Position numbers and translations under genes: made by a program
Shown: piece by piece, positions 47,001 to 47,171 of the stretch
How the letters are laid out: every line of letters begins with the position of its first letter
How positions within the stretch are numbered: the first letter of the stretch is position 1
Notes under the pieces: model-generated
What the model was told of the DNA's origin: nothing
Database searches by the model: none
What the model saw: only the letters and a program-made list of their open reading frames with translations
Origin: a virus
Length of the DNA: 47,171 nucleotides
IMG/VR virus record: IMGVR_UViG_3300044640_001077
Span: 1-47,171 of that record
Reading direction: 5' to 3' (one strand)

Positions 47001-47171
47001 TATACTGTAAAATTGCCCTTGGTTACGCTCGAGTGCTTGGCGGTTGGTGGTGGAGAGGACGGAGGGGAACGAAATCAATTCTGATACAGTGCCGTCAAAT
47101 GTGAGCAATGATGCAGTTCCATTCAACGAACCTATAGCACTATTAACCCCCGTATAGAGGCTCGTAATTGT
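46998..47171 (-). CDS. Tail fibre C-terminal end (partial)
   Basis: 57 codons and a TAA at 46998, open to the window edge. LTFDGTVSELISFP, LSTTNRQALERNQGQFYSI is the usual end of LamG/ArfB-type phage fibres. The frame joins that of positions 1-981 (both segments are multiples of three) if the molecule is circular; the joined protein would be about 384 aa. A missing middle cannot be excluded. Confidence 0.75.
   Translation of the reverse strand, partial: TITSLYTGVNSAIGSLNGTASLLTFDGTVSELISFPSVLSTTNRQALERNQGQFYSI

Noticed and set aside
1-47171. CRISPR array, integrase, transposase or reverse transcriptase (diversity-generating element)
   Set aside because: No regular spaced repeats and no reading frame with the respective catalytic motifs were found on either strand.
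1-47171. Direct terminal repeat proving circularity
   Set aside because: Only a 9-nt match (GCCGTCAAA) is shared near the ends; this is too short and is part of a repeated FDG codon context.

Overview
The window is a near-complete genome segment of a tailed phage (or prophage) with a contractile tail (myovirus type). The host is most likely a member of Bacteroidota. I base that on promoter boxes of the Bacteroidetes form (TTTG, 19-21 nt, TAnnTTTG), AT-rich translation starts without Shine-Dalgarno sequences, and gene style. No integrase, reverse transcriptase, CRISPR array or convincing lysogeny repressor is visible, so the lifestyle is undecided. The two window ends lie in the same frame of a tail-fibre gene, which suggests a circular or circularly permuted genome opened inside that gene. 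There is no direct terminal repeat.

Layout. 0-2.0 kb (- strand): a fibre with an ArfB-like N-terminus and a collagen-like fibre. 2.1-3.7 kb (-): a DEAH helicase and a small HTH protein. 3.8-5.7 kb (+, the only forward operon): a RecE-like exonuclease and a putative annealing protein. 5.7-7.05 kb: terminators, a small gene, two odd tRNA genes and structured non-coding DNA. 7.06-12.2 kb (-): a holin-like protein, GH24 lysozyme, fibre chaperone, collar fibre and accessory fibre proteins. 12.2-19.3 kb: a P2/Mu-type baseplate and tail set (I, J, W, V, D, X, U, tape measure, E/E'). 19.4-22.7 kb: tube, sheath, joining proteins and decoration protein. 22.7-29.4 kb: fused protease-capsid, portal, gpW, and large and small terminase. 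29.5-31.0 kb: a ParB-like protein and a gpZ-like protein. 31.03-31.4 kb: an iteron and Z-DNA region, possibly the replication origin. 31.4-37.9 kb: small early genes, RadC, a methyltransferase, a spanin-like lipoprotein, HNH and SSB. 37.9-43.3 kb: a coiled-coil protein, primase-helicase and VRR-NUC nuclease. 43.3-47.0 kb: an AT-rich accessory strip of small, mostly unknown genes separated by imperfect palindromes.

How the parts work together. Primase-helicase, SSB, DEAH helicase, exonuclease, annealing protein and VRR-NUC nuclease form a replication and recombination set. Terminase, portal and protease-capsid build and fill the head. The J/W/I/V/D/X/U/sheath/tube/tape-measure set makes an injection machine. 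Lysozyme, the holin-like protein and the spanin-like lipoprotein would lyse the host. The most unusual items are two tRNA genes that both carry G at position 33, a textbook but unannotated -1 frameshift in the tail chaperone gene, a ten-copy GTAAAC iteron cluster around a 61-bp alternating purine-pyrimidine tract, a one-protein spanin architecture, and a cassette-like accessory region with attC-like palindromes and a duplicated 92-bp 5' gene module.
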